Below are positions 48,487-56,493 of a stretch of 64,000 nt of DNA, piece by piece. The notes beneath the pieces were generated by a model. It had not been told where the DNA came from. It saw nothing but the letters and a program-made list of their open reading frames with translations, and did no database searches. The number at the start of each line of letters is the position of its first letter. Positions within the stretch are counted from its first letter, which is position 1. A program made the translations under genes and the position numbers. Source of the stretch: CAJXVA01 sp963761755 (lineage in GTDB: Bacteria; Myxococcota_A; Polyangia; Nannocystales; Nannocystaceae); assembly GCA_963761755.1 (NCBI GenBank), contig CAVXIC010000007.1:186001-250000 (forward strand). The letters are read 5' to 3'.

Positions 48487-49125
48487 TCACCCCTCGTAGA
48501 CCAAATTCGCGCGGCGAATTTGGTCAAGGGTGATCACGTAGCGCGACCCTCCATCGGGGTCGACGAGGGTGACCGAACCGGAGCGGTCGTCCTCGGGGGC
48601 ATGGGATGCGGGTTGGACGTCTTCGATGCGTCCGTTGAAGTTCTTTTGCTTGGATCCGGCGTCCAACGGGGAAAACGTGGTGATCTTGGCGAGACCGCCG
48701 CGGTGGCGGGCAAAGTGAGAAAGCTTGGACAGGGGCCGATCGATGCCCGGGGAGCTGACCTCGAGCACGTAGGGGGCCGCGAGCACGCGAGCGACGCCGA
48801 CCGCTTGAGGGTCGGCTTCCGCCGCATCGAGCGTGCTGGAAACGATGGGGGCCATCTTCGAGCAGTCCTCGAGCGAGAATCCGCCGTCTTCGGCGCCGTC
48901 GAGGTAGACCACCAGGCGGCGATGCTTGCCCGTGCCCGAGAACTCGGTATGCACCAGCTCGTAGCCCATCGACGACACGACGGGGTCCAAGACCTCCTCG
49001 ATCAACTCCGCCGGCGTGACGACGCGCGCCGAGCCTGCATGCGGAGCCGCGTCGACGGCAGCCGAGGCTTGCTGGCCTGACTGGTCGCGCGCATCGGCGG
49101 GAGGAGTGGAAGAGGACTGGCCCAT
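48487..49125 (-). CDS. rimP: Ribosome maturation factor RimP
   Basis: Needed for 30S subunit maturation. 212 residues from ATG 49125. A 35-residue Ala/Ser/Gln-rich extension precedes the conserved LIEEVLDPVVSSMGYELVHT, then RRLVVYLDGAEDGGFSLEDC and YVLEVSSPGIDRPLSKLSHF, and a C-terminal SH3-like part (FNGRIEDVQPAS). It is first in the rimP-nusA-ylxR-infB-rbfA-truB run and has a structured leader (49149-49203) with a candidate promoter. Confidence 0.94.
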   Translation of the reverse strand: MGQSSSTPPADARDQSGQQASAAVDAAPHAGSARVVTPAELIEEVLDPVVSSMGYELVHTEFSGTGKHRRLVVYLDGAEDGGFSLEDCSKMAPIVSSTLDAAEADPQAVGVARVLAAPYVLEVSSPGIDRPLSKLSHFARHRGGLAKITTFSPLDAGSKQKNFNGRIEDVQPASHAPEDDRSGSVTLVDPDGGSRYVITLDQIRRANLVYEG

Positions 49126-49148
49126 GTGGGTGGAATGCAGCTTCGGCG

Positions 49149-49203
49149 AAAAAAAAGAGCGGGACCCAAGGGTGCCCACTCTCAAATGGCGTCGCCTTTT
49201 GAG
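49149..49203 (-). promoter_or_regulatory. Putative transcription attenuator in the rimP-nusA leader
   Basis: On the minus strand a hairpin with arms CTCAAA and TTTGAG (49203-49181) is followed by a second hairpin (49181-49157). The second has 7 pairs including GAG..CTC and GGG..CCC, a bulge and 3 more pairs, and eight T residues (49156-49149) follow it. The two stems share base 49181. This is terminator architecture placed before rimP. NusA controls its own operon through leader terminators in E. coli, so autoregulation is inferred. Confidence 0.7.
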
Positions 49204-49218
49204 ATGCTGCGGTGCGAG

Positions 49219-49247
49219 CAGATAACACAGCACCCCGGACCCTGCAA
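49219..49247 (-). promoter_or_regulatory. Candidate promoter of the rimP-nusA-infB operon
   Basis: On the minus strand TTGCAG (49247-49242) and TATCTG (49224-49219) with an ideal 17-base spacer, about 90 bases before rimP. The predicted start falls just ahead of the attenuator stems. Confidence 0.55.
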
Positions 49248-49339
49248 GCGCGGGATGCGTTCGCGTCGAGCGGGACCGGCGGTCCCCACCTCCATGAACT
49301 CCCGCATTCGGGCCGCGTTCTGGCAAACTCCCCCCGCAA

Positions 49340-49993
49340 GTGGCGCGTACCCGAGCCCAGGCCGGTCTCTTCGACCTCATGGAACGCTACGTGGATGGCG
49401 ACCGCCGCGCGTTCGACCGGCTGCATGTGGCCCTGACCGGGCGGCTGCGGGGCTTTCTGCTCAAGCTCGTGCAGGACGAGCCCGCCTGCGACGACCTGAT
49501 TCAGCTCACCATGCTCAAGGCGCATCTGGCCCGCGATCGATTCAGCGTCCCGGGAGGAGATCCCGACGGGGCCGTCCAGGCCTGGTACTTCGCGATCGCC
49601 CGCAACGTGGCGATGGACTTCCTGCGGGACCGCCACCGGGCCAAGAAGCGCAGCGTCGCAGCCTCCGGCGGGGATGAGAGCACCGATCCCGTGGTCGGTC
49701 TGCCCGATCCGAGCCCCACCGCCCAGGAGCATGGCGAACAGGTGGAGGCGGAGCAGACGATCGTCGAGGAGGTCCGGGCCGCCATCGCTCAGCTGCCGCC
49801 CAAGCAGCGCGAAGTCGTGGAACTCCACAAGCTCAGGGGCATGCCGATGGCCGAGATCGCCGCTCGACTCCAGGTTCGCGAGGGTGCGGTCCGGGTTCGT
49901 GCGCATCGCGCGTACAAGGCGCTCGCGCGGCTCCTGCAGCCGCGCAAGCAGCCCCTGCTCGGGCAGGACGACCCGACGACGGAGGGCGAGTGA
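49340..49993 (+). CDS. ECF-type RNA polymerase sigma factor
   Basis: 217 residues from GTG 49340. Region 2 spans LFDLMERYVDGDRRAFDRLH to WYFAIARNVAMDFLRDRHRA, with LIQLTMLKAHLARDR for core binding. Region 4 is AAIAQLPPKQREVVELHKLR and MAEIAARLQVREGAVRVRAH. A short Gly/Asp-rich linker joins them, and there is no region 1 or 3. It is coupled to the downstream membrane protein gene (TGATG), the usual ECF/anti-sigma layout. The target regulon cannot be read from the window. Confidence 0.93.
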   Translation: MARTRAQAGLFDLMERYVDGDRRAFDRLHVALTGRLRGFLLKLVQDEPACDDLIQLTMLKAHLARDRFSVPGGDPDGAVQAWYFAIARNVAMDFLRDRHRAKKRSVAASGGDESTDPVVGLPDPSPTAQEHGEQVEAEQTIVEEVRAAIAQLPPKQREVVELHKLRGMPMAEIAARLQVREGAVRVRAHRAYKALARLLQPRKQPLLGQDDPTTEGE

Positions 49994-50601
49994 TGCCGCA
50001 CGACGATCTCATGGCGGCGATCGGGGCGGATCTCTCCGCAAAGGCGCGTGAGAAGCGACGCCACTTTCTGCCCGCGGTGATCGCCGTCTGTGGCCTGGTG
50101 CTCGGCCTGCTCGCCATGGCGGGCGTTCGCGGTGACTTCGCGGCCCTGCCGCTGTGGCGCCAGCTGAGCCTCGGCGGCGCGTGGCTGGTCTGCGGCCTGC
50201 TCTTCCCCGCCGTGGGCGTGGGCCTTTGGTTTCCGACCCGGGGCGTTCGCGTGGCCCTGGTCGTCGCCGGCATCGCGCTGCCGCTGGCGGCGGTCCTGGG
50301 CTGGCCGCCGCTTCGGGGTGCGTCCGCACCAGCCGCCCCCTGCGGCCTGGTGCTGCTCGCGCTGGGCGCGTGCTTGGTTGCCGTCGGCGCGTTCAGTGGC
50401 GCGTTCGCCCAGCGGCGCTCGGTGCAGGCCACGGCGTGGGTCGCGTCAGGGCTGACCTTGTCGGCGATGGCCACGACCAGCTGGGTCTGTCCGGTGGACG
50501 CGGTGGCTCACCTGGCGTGGGGCCACGTCGTCCCCGCCGTCGGCCTCACCGCCCTGGCCATGGTGGTGGGTCGCTGGCTGCACGCGCGCCAGCGCCGGTA
50601 G
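49993..50601 (+). CDS. Anti-sigma type membrane protein, DUF1109/NrsF-like
   Basis: 202 residues from ATG 49993 (GTG 49990 is also possible), with GGAGG 7 bases before the ATG. After a short cytoplasmic N-terminus (MPHDDLMAAIGADLSAKARE) come about six membrane segments, such as PAVIAVCGLVLGLLAMAGV, LPLAAVLGW and VVPAVGLTALAMVVGRWL. The six-segment topology and place right after an ECF sigma gene fit the NrsF/DUF1109 anti-sigma group. It likely holds the sigma factor at the membrane until a signal arrives. Assignment by context and topology. Confidence 0.72.
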   Translation: MPHDDLMAAIGADLSAKAREKRRHFLPAVIAVCGLVLGLLAMAGVRGDFAALPLWRQLSLGGAWLVCGLLFPAVGVGLWFPTRGVRVALVVAGIALPLAAVLGWPPLRGASAPAAPCGLVLLALGACLVAVGAFSGAFAQRRSVQATAWVASGLTLSAMATTSWVCPVDAVAHLAWGHVVPAVGLTALAMVVGRWLHARQRR

Positions 50602-50636
50602 TCGCCGCCCCCCCTGACCGCCCGGGGCCCACCCGG

Positions 50637-51152
50637 TCACTTCGCGCGCGTCTGCTTGGCCAGCCGCCGCATGAGGATCCGAAACAGCCGCCCTGCCCCC
50701 GACCAGTCGACCGGGCACAGCTCATGGTGGGTGCCATCGTGCAGGGCCACCATGAAGACCTGCGTCAGACCCGTGGGGCGAAGCTCGACGTAGACCTCGG
50801 CGATGTCGGCGACCTTGACCCGGCGCTGCTGCCCCCGGTCGGGGAAGACGAGGGTGCCCAAGACCAAGTAGGGCGCCAGGGGTAGCCGCGCGAGCAGCCA
50901 CGCGCGCATCCACGCGAGCAGCCACAGGCCGACCAGCAGCATCGCGATGCGGACCAGCCAGCTGTAGCCCAGCGCGAGTTCCACCCAGTCCGGCGGCAGC
51001 CTCACCAGGCCGATCGGCAGCAGCGCCATCGCCCCGACGATCACGATCGTGATCTCGGCGAGCTTGCCCGTCCAGTCGTCGGGGCAGACCACGTGCAGGA
51101 AGGGCCGGAACACGAGCCGCCCAAGCGTACGCTTCGCCGCCGCGGGGTGCAC
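50637..51152 (-). CDS. Membrane protein with PH-like C-terminal region, function unknown
   Basis: 171 residues from GTG 51152; the open frame runs further upstream but with rare codons (ATA, AGG) and no ATG of good context, and it would overlap the divergent lipoprotein start. Two hydrophobic segments (LAEITIVIVGAMALLPIGLV and IAMLLVGLWLLAWMRAWLLA) precede strands KVADIAEVYVELRPTGLTQV and a helix RLFRILMRRLAKQT. This arrangement resembles bacterial PH-type membrane proteins, but I name no family. Faces the anti-sigma gene tail to tail, 35 bases apart. Confidence 0.6.
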   Translation of the reverse strand: MHPAAAKRTLGRLVFRPFLHVVCPDDWTGKLAEITIVIVGAMALLPIGLVRLPPDWVELALGYSWLVRIAMLLVGLWLLAWMRAWLLARLPLAPYLVLGTLVFPDRGQQRRVKVADIAEVYVELRPTGLTQVFMVALHDGTHHELCPVDWSGAGRLFRILMRRLAKQTRAK

Positions 51153-51204
51153 GTGTGGCGGCGCTGCTTGGCACGGCTCGGGCCTGCCCCCTATGGTAGC
51201 CCGC

Positions 51205-51627
51205 ATGCTCCGCCCTGCGCGTGTCCTCGGCCTCGCCCTTTCCATGCTGCCGGCGTGCGCAGCCGACCTCGAGTGCACCGAGGTCGGCTGCAGCAACGAA
51301 GCGGTGGTCACCTTTCCCAGCGGACTGGTCCGCGGCCCGTTCACCCTGACCCTCTCGCAGGGCAGCGAGATGGAGAGCTACGCCTGCAACGATCCGCAGA
51401 CCGCCGCGGAGCTGCCCCCCGAAGTGGTTCGATGCGATGCCGCCGGGTTCGAGCTGATCGATTCGTCCTTTGCCGCCCGCTCCTCGGTCACCGTGACCCT
51501 CGCGGACCCGGACGGCAACCTCATCGCCGGCCCGACCGAGGTCGTGCTCTCCTCGGTCGAAACCTTGCAGCCCAACGGCCCGGACTGCGAACCCACCTGC
51601 ATCATCCGCAACGGCCGCCTCATCTAG
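51205..51627 (+). CDS. Small lipoprotein, function unknown
   Basis: 140 residues. The signal ends LALSMLPAC (lipobox Cys at 18), then a mature domain with cysteines in CTEVGCSNEA, MESYACN, VRCDAAG and DCEPTCIIRN, so three disulfides are plausible. Strand pattern VVTFPSGLVRGPFTLTLSQG and SSVTVTLADPDGN suggests an all-beta fold. ATG 51193 is an alternative 4 codons earlier. Its stop codon lies within the perfect 17-bp inverted repeat that borders the tandem array. Confidence 0.68.
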   Translation: MLRPARVLGLALSMLPACAADLECTEVGCSNEAVVTFPSGLVRGPFTLTLSQGSEMESYACNDPQTAAELPPEVVRCDAAGFELIDSSFAARSSVTVTLADPDGNLIAGPTEVVLSSVETLQPNGPDCEPTCIIRNGRLI

Positions 51628-51660
51628 ACCTCAATCAAGCGCTGCTTGATTGAGGTCTAG
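51624..51660. repeat. Perfect 17-bp inverted repeat overlapping a stop codon
   Basis: CTAGACCTCAATCAAGC (51624-51640), loop GCT, then its exact complement to 51660. The left arm contains the TAG stop (51625-51627) of the 51205 gene. No T-run follows, so termination is not assured. A near copy of the right arm, GCTTGATGAGGTCGAG, recurs at 52191-52206 on the far side of the 100-bp array. Confidence 0.93.
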
Positions 51661-51664
51661 CCTC

Positions 51665-52200
51665 CAGTCTTTGAAGGGGCCTTTCGCAAAGGCCCCTCGC
51701 TGCGGCCGACCAGTCGCCCTTCGCTTCACCCCAAACGGGCGCCTCCTGGCGCCTGCTAGGCCCTCAGTCTTTGAAGGGGCCTTTCGCAAAGGCCCCTCGC
51801 TGCGGCCGACCAGTCGCCCTTCGCTTCACCCCAAACGGGCGCCTCCTGGCGCCTGCTAGGCCCTCAGTCTTTGAAGGGGCCTTTCGCATAGGCCCCTCGC
51901 TGCGGCCGACCAGTCGCCCTTCGCTTCACCCCAAACGGGCGCCTCCTGGCGCCTGCTAGGCCCTCAGTCTTTGAAGGGGCCTTTCGCAAAGGCCCCTTGC
52001 CGCGGCCGACCAGTCGCCCTTCGCTTCACCCCAAACGGGCGCCTCCTGGCGCCTGCTAGGCTCCAGTCTCTGAAGGGGCCTTTCGCAAAGGCCCCTTGCT
52101 GCGGCCGACCAGTCGCCCTTCGCTTCACCCCAAACGGGCGCCTCCTGGCGCCTGCTAGGCCTTCAGTCTTTGAAGGGGCCCCAAACGGGCGCTTGATGAG
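51665..52200. repeat. Tandem array of about 100-bp hairpin-rich repeats, five full copies plus one truncated
   Basis: Copies begin (CAGTCT) at 51665, 51765, 51865, 51965, 52064 and 52164. Each full unit has a hairpin with arms GGGGCCTTT and AAAGGCCCC around CGC (first at 51676-51696), a CGAC-CA-GTCG palindrome, and a GGCGCC-TCCT-GGCGCC stem. Copies differ by a few bases; copy three has one mismatch in the main hairpin arm. The sixth jumps from GGGGCC to CCAAACGGGCGC, losing about 60 bases. No gene supported within; open frames across it only reflect the repeat. Confidence 0.95.
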
Positions 52201-52214
52201 GTCGAGAACGCGAC

Positions 52215-53174
52215 CTAGAACTCGACCTCGAGTTCGTAGCCCCCCGCGTCGAGGACGAGCGAGTCGACCGAGATGTAGTAGGTGCCCGGGTCGAGAAAGA
52301 CCTCGAGGTAGCCGAAGCCGGGCGTGCCCAGGATCTGGTCGCTGGTGCACTCGAGCTCGGTCAGGGAGCTGCACGCGGTGCGAACGCTCAACACCGGCCG
52401 AAAGGCCCCGGTCGCGAATGCCGAGATCCGCACCGGACCCGGGACGATCTGCTCGAGCCGGAAGACGTCCTCGCGACCGATCCCCCCGCAGAAGGAGTCG
52501 GCGACCCCCTGCCCTTGCGACAAGTCGTTGGCCCACAGGAAGCGGGACCCCACCTCCTGCACGATGGTCTCGGGGTGCAGCTCGCACTCCTCCAGCGGAA
52601 CAGGTCCCAAGGACACGTCGAAGCCGTAGTTGCCGCCGCCACCGCTCGAGTCGACCGCGATGTAGTAGGTGCGGTTGCCGGCGGCCACGAAGTGTCGAGG
52701 ATCGGCAGCGCCCCCGACGAGCCAGTCGTCGGTGCACGCGCGCAGGACGACCGACTCCGTCCCGCAGCCAAACTCGGTGATCCGAACGATCGGGGAGAAG
52801 TCCGTCTGTGCGGGGTCGAAGGTGATCGTCACGTCGGTCGCCGCCGGCGGCGTGAACGCATACACGTCCTCGAGGCCATCCGCCGGGTCACACTCCGTGG
52901 TGTACAGGCCCGGCCCGCGCAGCTCCCCGCTCACCGAGCTGTCGGTCGTCGGCAGCTCGATGGGGTTGGTGCACGACCCCGCCCTGCCCTCGACCGGAGG
53001 CGGGAAGTCTTCGCTGTCATCGGAGCTTCCCGCGTCCGAGGACCCTGCGGTGCCCGAGCTGCTGCTGCTGCCGTCCGGACCGTCGGTGTCGGCCACGAAG
53101 AGTGGATCACTGCGGAGTCCACACCCCAAGGCGAAGCTGAAGCCGAGGCCGAGGCCGACGGAGACGAAGCGCAT
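52215..53174 (-). CDS. Lipoprotein with repeated beta domains (PPC-like), function unknown
   Basis: 319 residues from ATG 53174 (a TTG at 53180 is in frame). Signal ends GLGFSFALGC, Cys at 18. A Ser/Asp-rich linker is followed by three similar blocks: GPGLYTTECDPADGLEDVYA, PRHFVAAGNRTYYIAVDSSG and FLDPGTYYISVDSLVLDAGG. Each ends with a strand pattern YYI(A/S)VDS typical of the pre-peptidase C-terminal (PPC) fold, which binds substrates in secreted proteins. Myxobacteria have many such lipoproteins. It lies directly beside the 100-bp array. Confidence 0.7.
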   Translation of the reverse strand: MRFVSVGLGLGFSFALGCGLRSDPLFVADTDGPDGSSSSSGTAGSSDAGSSDDSEDFPPPVEGRAGSCTNPIELPTTDSSVSGELRGPGLYTTECDPADGLEDVYAFTPPAATDVTITFDPAQTDFSPIVRITEFGCGTESVVLRACTDDWLVGGAADPRHFVAAGNRTYYIAVDSSGGGGNYGFDVSLGPVPLEECELHPETIVQEVGSRFLWANDLSQGQGVADSFCGGIGREDVFRLEQIVPGPVRISAFATGAFRPVLSVRTACSSLTELECTSDQILGTPGFGYLEVFLDPGTYYISVDSLVLDAGGYELEVEF

Positions 53175-53206
53175 GCCCAAGGTTTAGCATTGGGAGTTTT
53201 CAAGCG

Positions 53207-54967
53207 TCAAAGTTCGTGCCACAGCCGCTGCACGTGCAGCTTGACCCGCGCGACCCCGCGGAAGATGTCGAGCTGGGGCACGAAGACCAGGCCCACCCGC
53301 TGACCGCGCGCGGGGACGAGCGCGGCCATGCCGAACGCGATCGCCTCGGCACGCGCGTCGCCCTGACCGAGGGTGAGGGCCAGATGCCGCTCTTTGAGCA
53401 CGCGATGACGGTGCACCGCGCACTGCCGCGCCACGAAGCGGGGAGGCTCGAACCCGACCCCGAACGGCCCGGCCGAACGCATCGCCGCGACCAGGTCGGC
53501 ATCGATCGCGGACAGCGGGAGCTCGCTGTCGACGAGCTCCTCGTCCGCGGGCGCGGGTGCGCTGGCCCGCTGCGTCGCGACCGCCGCGTCGAAGGCCTCG
53601 ATGAAGGCGGGCAGGTTCTCGCTGCGCACGGTGACCCCGGCGGCTTCACGGTGGCCGCCGAACCGCTCGAGCAGGTCTGCACAGGCCGCCAGCGCGGCCC
53701 GTACGTCCACGCCGCCGCAGCTGCGGACCGAGCCCCGCGCCAGGCCGGCCTCGTCGATGCCCAAGATCGCCACGGGACGATCGAAGCGCTCGACCAGCCC
53801 GTTGGCGGCGATGCCGACGACGCCGGGGGCCCAGCCGCGATGTGCGACCACCAGACCCGCCCGCGACGCCAGTGCCGGGTCGGCCTGAAGCGCTGCGGTG
53901 GCCTCCGCCGCGATGCTCTCGGTCTGACGCCGACGCTGGGCGTTGAGCATCTCGACCCGGTCGGCAAGCGGTCCGGCTTCGGCCGGCGTGCGCGAGCGCA
54001 GCAGGGCCAAGGACGGCTCGGCGGTCCCCAGCCGACCCGGCGCGTTGATCCGAGGACCGAGCTTGAAGCCCAGATGGCCCTCGTCGAGCACTTCGAGCCC
54101 GTCGACGCCCGCCCGGTCCAAGAGAGCACCGAGGCCGGGCCGCGCGCGCTGCCCGAGGTGACGAAGACCCGCCGCGACCAGCACGCGGTTCTCCTCGCGC
54201 AGCGGCATCATGTCGCAGACGGTCGCCAGCGCCACGAGGTCGAGCAGGGCCCGCGGGTCGGGCAGATCCTTGGCGCCGGCCTGGGCCAGGCGGGTCCGCA
54301 GTCCTGCGCACAGGTAGAAGGCGACGCCGGCCGAGCACAGGCCCTTGAAGGGAAAGCCGCACTCGGGCTGATGCGGGTTGATCAACGCGTCGGTCGGCGG
54401 CATCACCTCGGGCACTTGGTGGTGGTCGATCACCACCGAGCGCACGTCGTGTTCGCGCAGCCACGCGAGCGCCTCGACGTCCGACGTCCCGGTGTCGCCG
54501 CACAGCACCAGCTGCGCCCCGCACTCGTGCAGCGCCTTGGCATCGGGGACCCCGAAGCCGTACCCACGGTCGCGATGAGCGACCCGCACGACGGTCTCCA
54601 AGCCCAATGCCTCGAGGTAGGTCGCGAGGATCGTCGCCGTCGTCACCCCGTCGACGTCGTAGTCGCCGAAGACCCCGACCCGCCACCGCTGCTCCTTGGC
54701 CGCGACGAGCAGCTCCAGCGCCTCCGAGAAGCCCGCCATGGCGCCTGGGGCCCGCAGCTGGCCCAGCGTCGGGACGAGCAACCGCCGCTGGGCATCGAGC
54801 TGCTCGACGCCGCGTGCGTGCAGCAGCCCGACGGCGAGCGGATGCACCCGGAGCTGCTTGGCCCGCAGGGCCAGCGCCTCCTCGGAGGGCAGCGACGCAT
54901 GCCGCAGCACGATCCGGGGCACGGCGGGAGAGCTCGGCGCGTCGGCAGCGGGGGCATCGAGGGGCAC
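53207..54967 (-). CDS. recJ: Single-stranded-DNA exonuclease RecJ
   Basis: 5'-3' exonuclease of mismatch and recombinational repair. 586 residues from GTG 54967 with no ribosome-binding site of note. DHH phosphoesterase motifs include VGVFGDYDVDGVTTATILAT, LVLCGDTGTSDVEAL and VRSVVIDHHQVPEVMPP. DHHA1 region: VVAHRGWAPGVVGIAANGLV and FGGHREAAGVTVRSEN. OB-type C-terminus FGVGFEPPRFVARQCAVHRH. Upstream in-frame sequence is Arg-rich. It lies between the lipoprotein above and the secF terminator. Confidence 0.95.
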   Translation of the reverse strand: MPLDAPAADAPSSPAVPRIVLRHASLPSEEALALRAKQLRVHPLAVGLLHARGVEQLDAQRRLLVPTLGQLRAPGAMAGFSEALELLVAAKEQRWRVGVFGDYDVDGVTTATILATYLEALGLETVVRVAHRDRGYGFGVPDAKALHECGAQLVLCGDTGTSDVEALAWLREHDVRSVVIDHHQVPEVMPPTDALINPHQPECGFPFKGLCSAGVAFYLCAGLRTRLAQAGAKDLPDPRALLDLVALATVCDMMPLREENRVLVAAGLRHLGQRARPGLGALLDRAGVDGLEVLDEGHLGFKLGPRINAPGRLGTAEPSLALLRSRTPAEAGPLADRVEMLNAQRRRQTESIAAEATAALQADPALASRAGLVVAHRGWAPGVVGIAANGLVERFDRPVAILGIDEAGLARGSVRSCGGVDVRAALAACADLLERFGGHREAAGVTVRSENLPAFIEAFDAAVATQRASAPAPADEELVDSELPLSAIDADLVAAMRSAGPFGVGFEPPRFVARQCAVHRHRVLKERHLALTLGQGDARAEAIAFGMAALVPARGQRVGLVFVPQLDIFRGVARVKLHVQRLWHEL

Positions 54968-55032
54968 GCCCGCATCGTACGGGTTTGCGCGGCGACGGGA
55001 AGACGTCCTCGAGGCGCGAGCACCAGGCGGAA

Positions 55033-55073
55033 CGCAAAAAGGAGAGACCCCCCTCGGGATCTCTCCTTTTGCG
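55033..55073 (-). terminator. Rho-independent terminator of secF
   Basis: Arms TCTCTCCTTTTGCG (55060-55073) and its complement 55033-55047 (one extra A) with a GC-rich loop. The minus-strand product ends in TTTTTGCG, giving a U-tract. It starts 18 bases after the secF stop. The plus direction also ends in TTTT, but no plus gene needs it. Confidence 0.85.
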
Positions 55074-55091
55074 TGAACGACGGCGGGGAGC

Positions 55092-56471
55092 CTACTCGTC
55101 CGTGTTGGCCGGGCGCGGTCGGCGACGACGACGACGCGTCTTCTTGGGTTCGGCCCCACCCCCGCGCGCGCTGCCACCGGCGGTGCCAGCGGTGCTGGGG
55201 GGCACGCCGGGTTCGGGATCCTCTGTGCCGGAGAGCAGCGTGCCCGTGCCGTCTTCGTCGAGCATCTTGAGGTGCCCTTCGCCGCCGTAGAACCGCTTGT
55301 TGACCCACAGGAAGACCGGGGTCGCGATGTACAGCGAGGAGAAGGTTCCCACCACGACGCCGATCATCAGCGCGAAGGCGAAGTCCTTGATCGGGCCCGC
55401 CCCCATCGCGTAGGTCGCGAACACGACCAGCAGCGTCGTGCCCGAGGTCAGGATCGTCCGCGACAGCGTGTCGTTGAGCGCGTCGTTGGTGACCTTCTCG
55501 ATCGGCTCGTCGCGATACAGCGCGACGCGCTCGCGCACCCGGTCGAACACCACGATGGTGTCGTTGATCGAGTACCCGATGACGGTGAGGATCGCCGCGA
55601 TGGTCTGGAGGTTGAACTCCTTGCCGGTGATGGCGAACGCACCGATCACCAAGATGGCGTCGTGCGTGAGCGCCACGATCCCGCCCGGCGCAAAGCGCAA
55701 GTCGAACCGGATCATGACGAACAAGAAGATGAAGCCGATCGCGTAGAGCATCGACTTGGCGCCATCTTCCTTCAGCTGGCCGCCGACCTTGGCGCCCACC
55801 GTCTCCGAGAGGACGATCTCGGCCACGGTCCCCGCGCCGAACGCGGCGTCGAACTCGCTTTGAATCTGGGAGCCCACGCCGATGAGCGCGAACTCGGCCG
55901 GACTCTCGCCCTCCTTGGCCCCGAAGCCCTTGTCGGCCGTGCCTTGGCAGCCCGCGGCGTTCACCTTCGCCTCGAGGTCCGAGTAGTTGGGCTCGGCGTC
56001 GTACCCAAAGAACAGCTTGGAGCCGCCATCGGGGTGGTCGAAGCTGAGCAGGTTGGTCGTTCCGCTCCCGTCGACGGTGGCCACCGTCTTCGCGGCGTCC
56101 TCGCAGGCCTTGACCTGCGCGTCGTCGATCGACAGCGTCTCCTTCACCCGGACCATGACCTCGTGGTCCGAGTCGGGCACGGTCACCACCGACGCGCCCT
56201 CGTAGCCCTGCTCGTCGAGGGCGGAGCGGATGGCGTCGACGCCGGGGTCCTTGTCGGCGTCGAGCCGCAGCCGGACCTGAGAGCCGCCCGCGAAGTCGAT
56301 GCCGAAGTTGAGGATCGAGCCCGAGGTGACCTGGTTGTAGACCAACGCACCCAGCGACAGCAGCACCAACACGATCGAGATGGTGATGTAGCGCCACCGC
56401 TTCGCGACGAAGGCGATGTGCGTGTCGGTGGGGATGAGCGTGAAGAACTTCTGAGACTTGGAATCAGACAT
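55092..56471 (-). CDS. secF: Protein translocase subunit SecF
   Basis: Uses the proton motive force with SecD to pull proteins across the inner membrane. 459 residues: TM1 (ITISIVLVLLSLGALVYN), the conserved FGIDFAGGSQVRLRL, a large first periplasmic part (residues about 60-240) which is longer than in E. coli, then TM2-6 with SINDTIVVFDRVRERVALYR and VVVGTFSSLYIATPVFLWVN. The tail is Arg/Ala-rich. It follows secD by 22 bases and ends at a terminator. Confidence 0.96.
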   Translation of the reverse strand: MSDSKSQKFFTLIPTDTHIAFVAKRWRYITISIVLVLLSLGALVYNQVTSGSILNFGIDFAGGSQVRLRLDADKDPGVDAIRSALDEQGYEGASVVTVPDSDHEVMVRVKETLSIDDAQVKACEDAAKTVATVDGSGTTNLLSFDHPDGGSKLFFGYDAEPNYSDLEAKVNAAGCQGTADKGFGAKEGESPAEFALIGVGSQIQSEFDAAFGAGTVAEIVLSETVGAKVGGQLKEDGAKSMLYAIGFIFLFVMIRFDLRFAPGGIVALTHDAILVIGAFAITGKEFNLQTIAAILTVIGYSINDTIVVFDRVRERVALYRDEPIEKVTNDALNDTLSRTILTSGTTLLVVFATYAMGAGPIKDFAFALMIGVVVGTFSSLYIATPVFLWVNKRFYGGEGHLKMLDEDGTGTLLSGTEDPEPGVPPSTAGTAGGSARGGGAEPKKTRRRRRRPRPANTDE

Positions 56472-56493
56472 CGTCTTGCCTCTCGTCCTTCCC

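Noticed and set aside
51665..52200. CRISPR array
   Set aside because: Units are near-identical over their whole 100 bases, with no variable spacers, and there are no cas genes.
51624..52206. Integron attC array or insertion sequence
   Set aside because: No integrase or transposase, no cassette genes between units, no attC-type core sites recognised.
51964..52737. Minus-strand open frame across the 100-bp array into the lipoprotein gene
   Set aside because: Its translation is the repeat unit read out, then the lipoprotein in the wrong frame.
53216..55270. Long plus-strand frame opposite recJ
   Set aside because: Same shadow effect; RecJ motifs on the minus strand are unambiguous.
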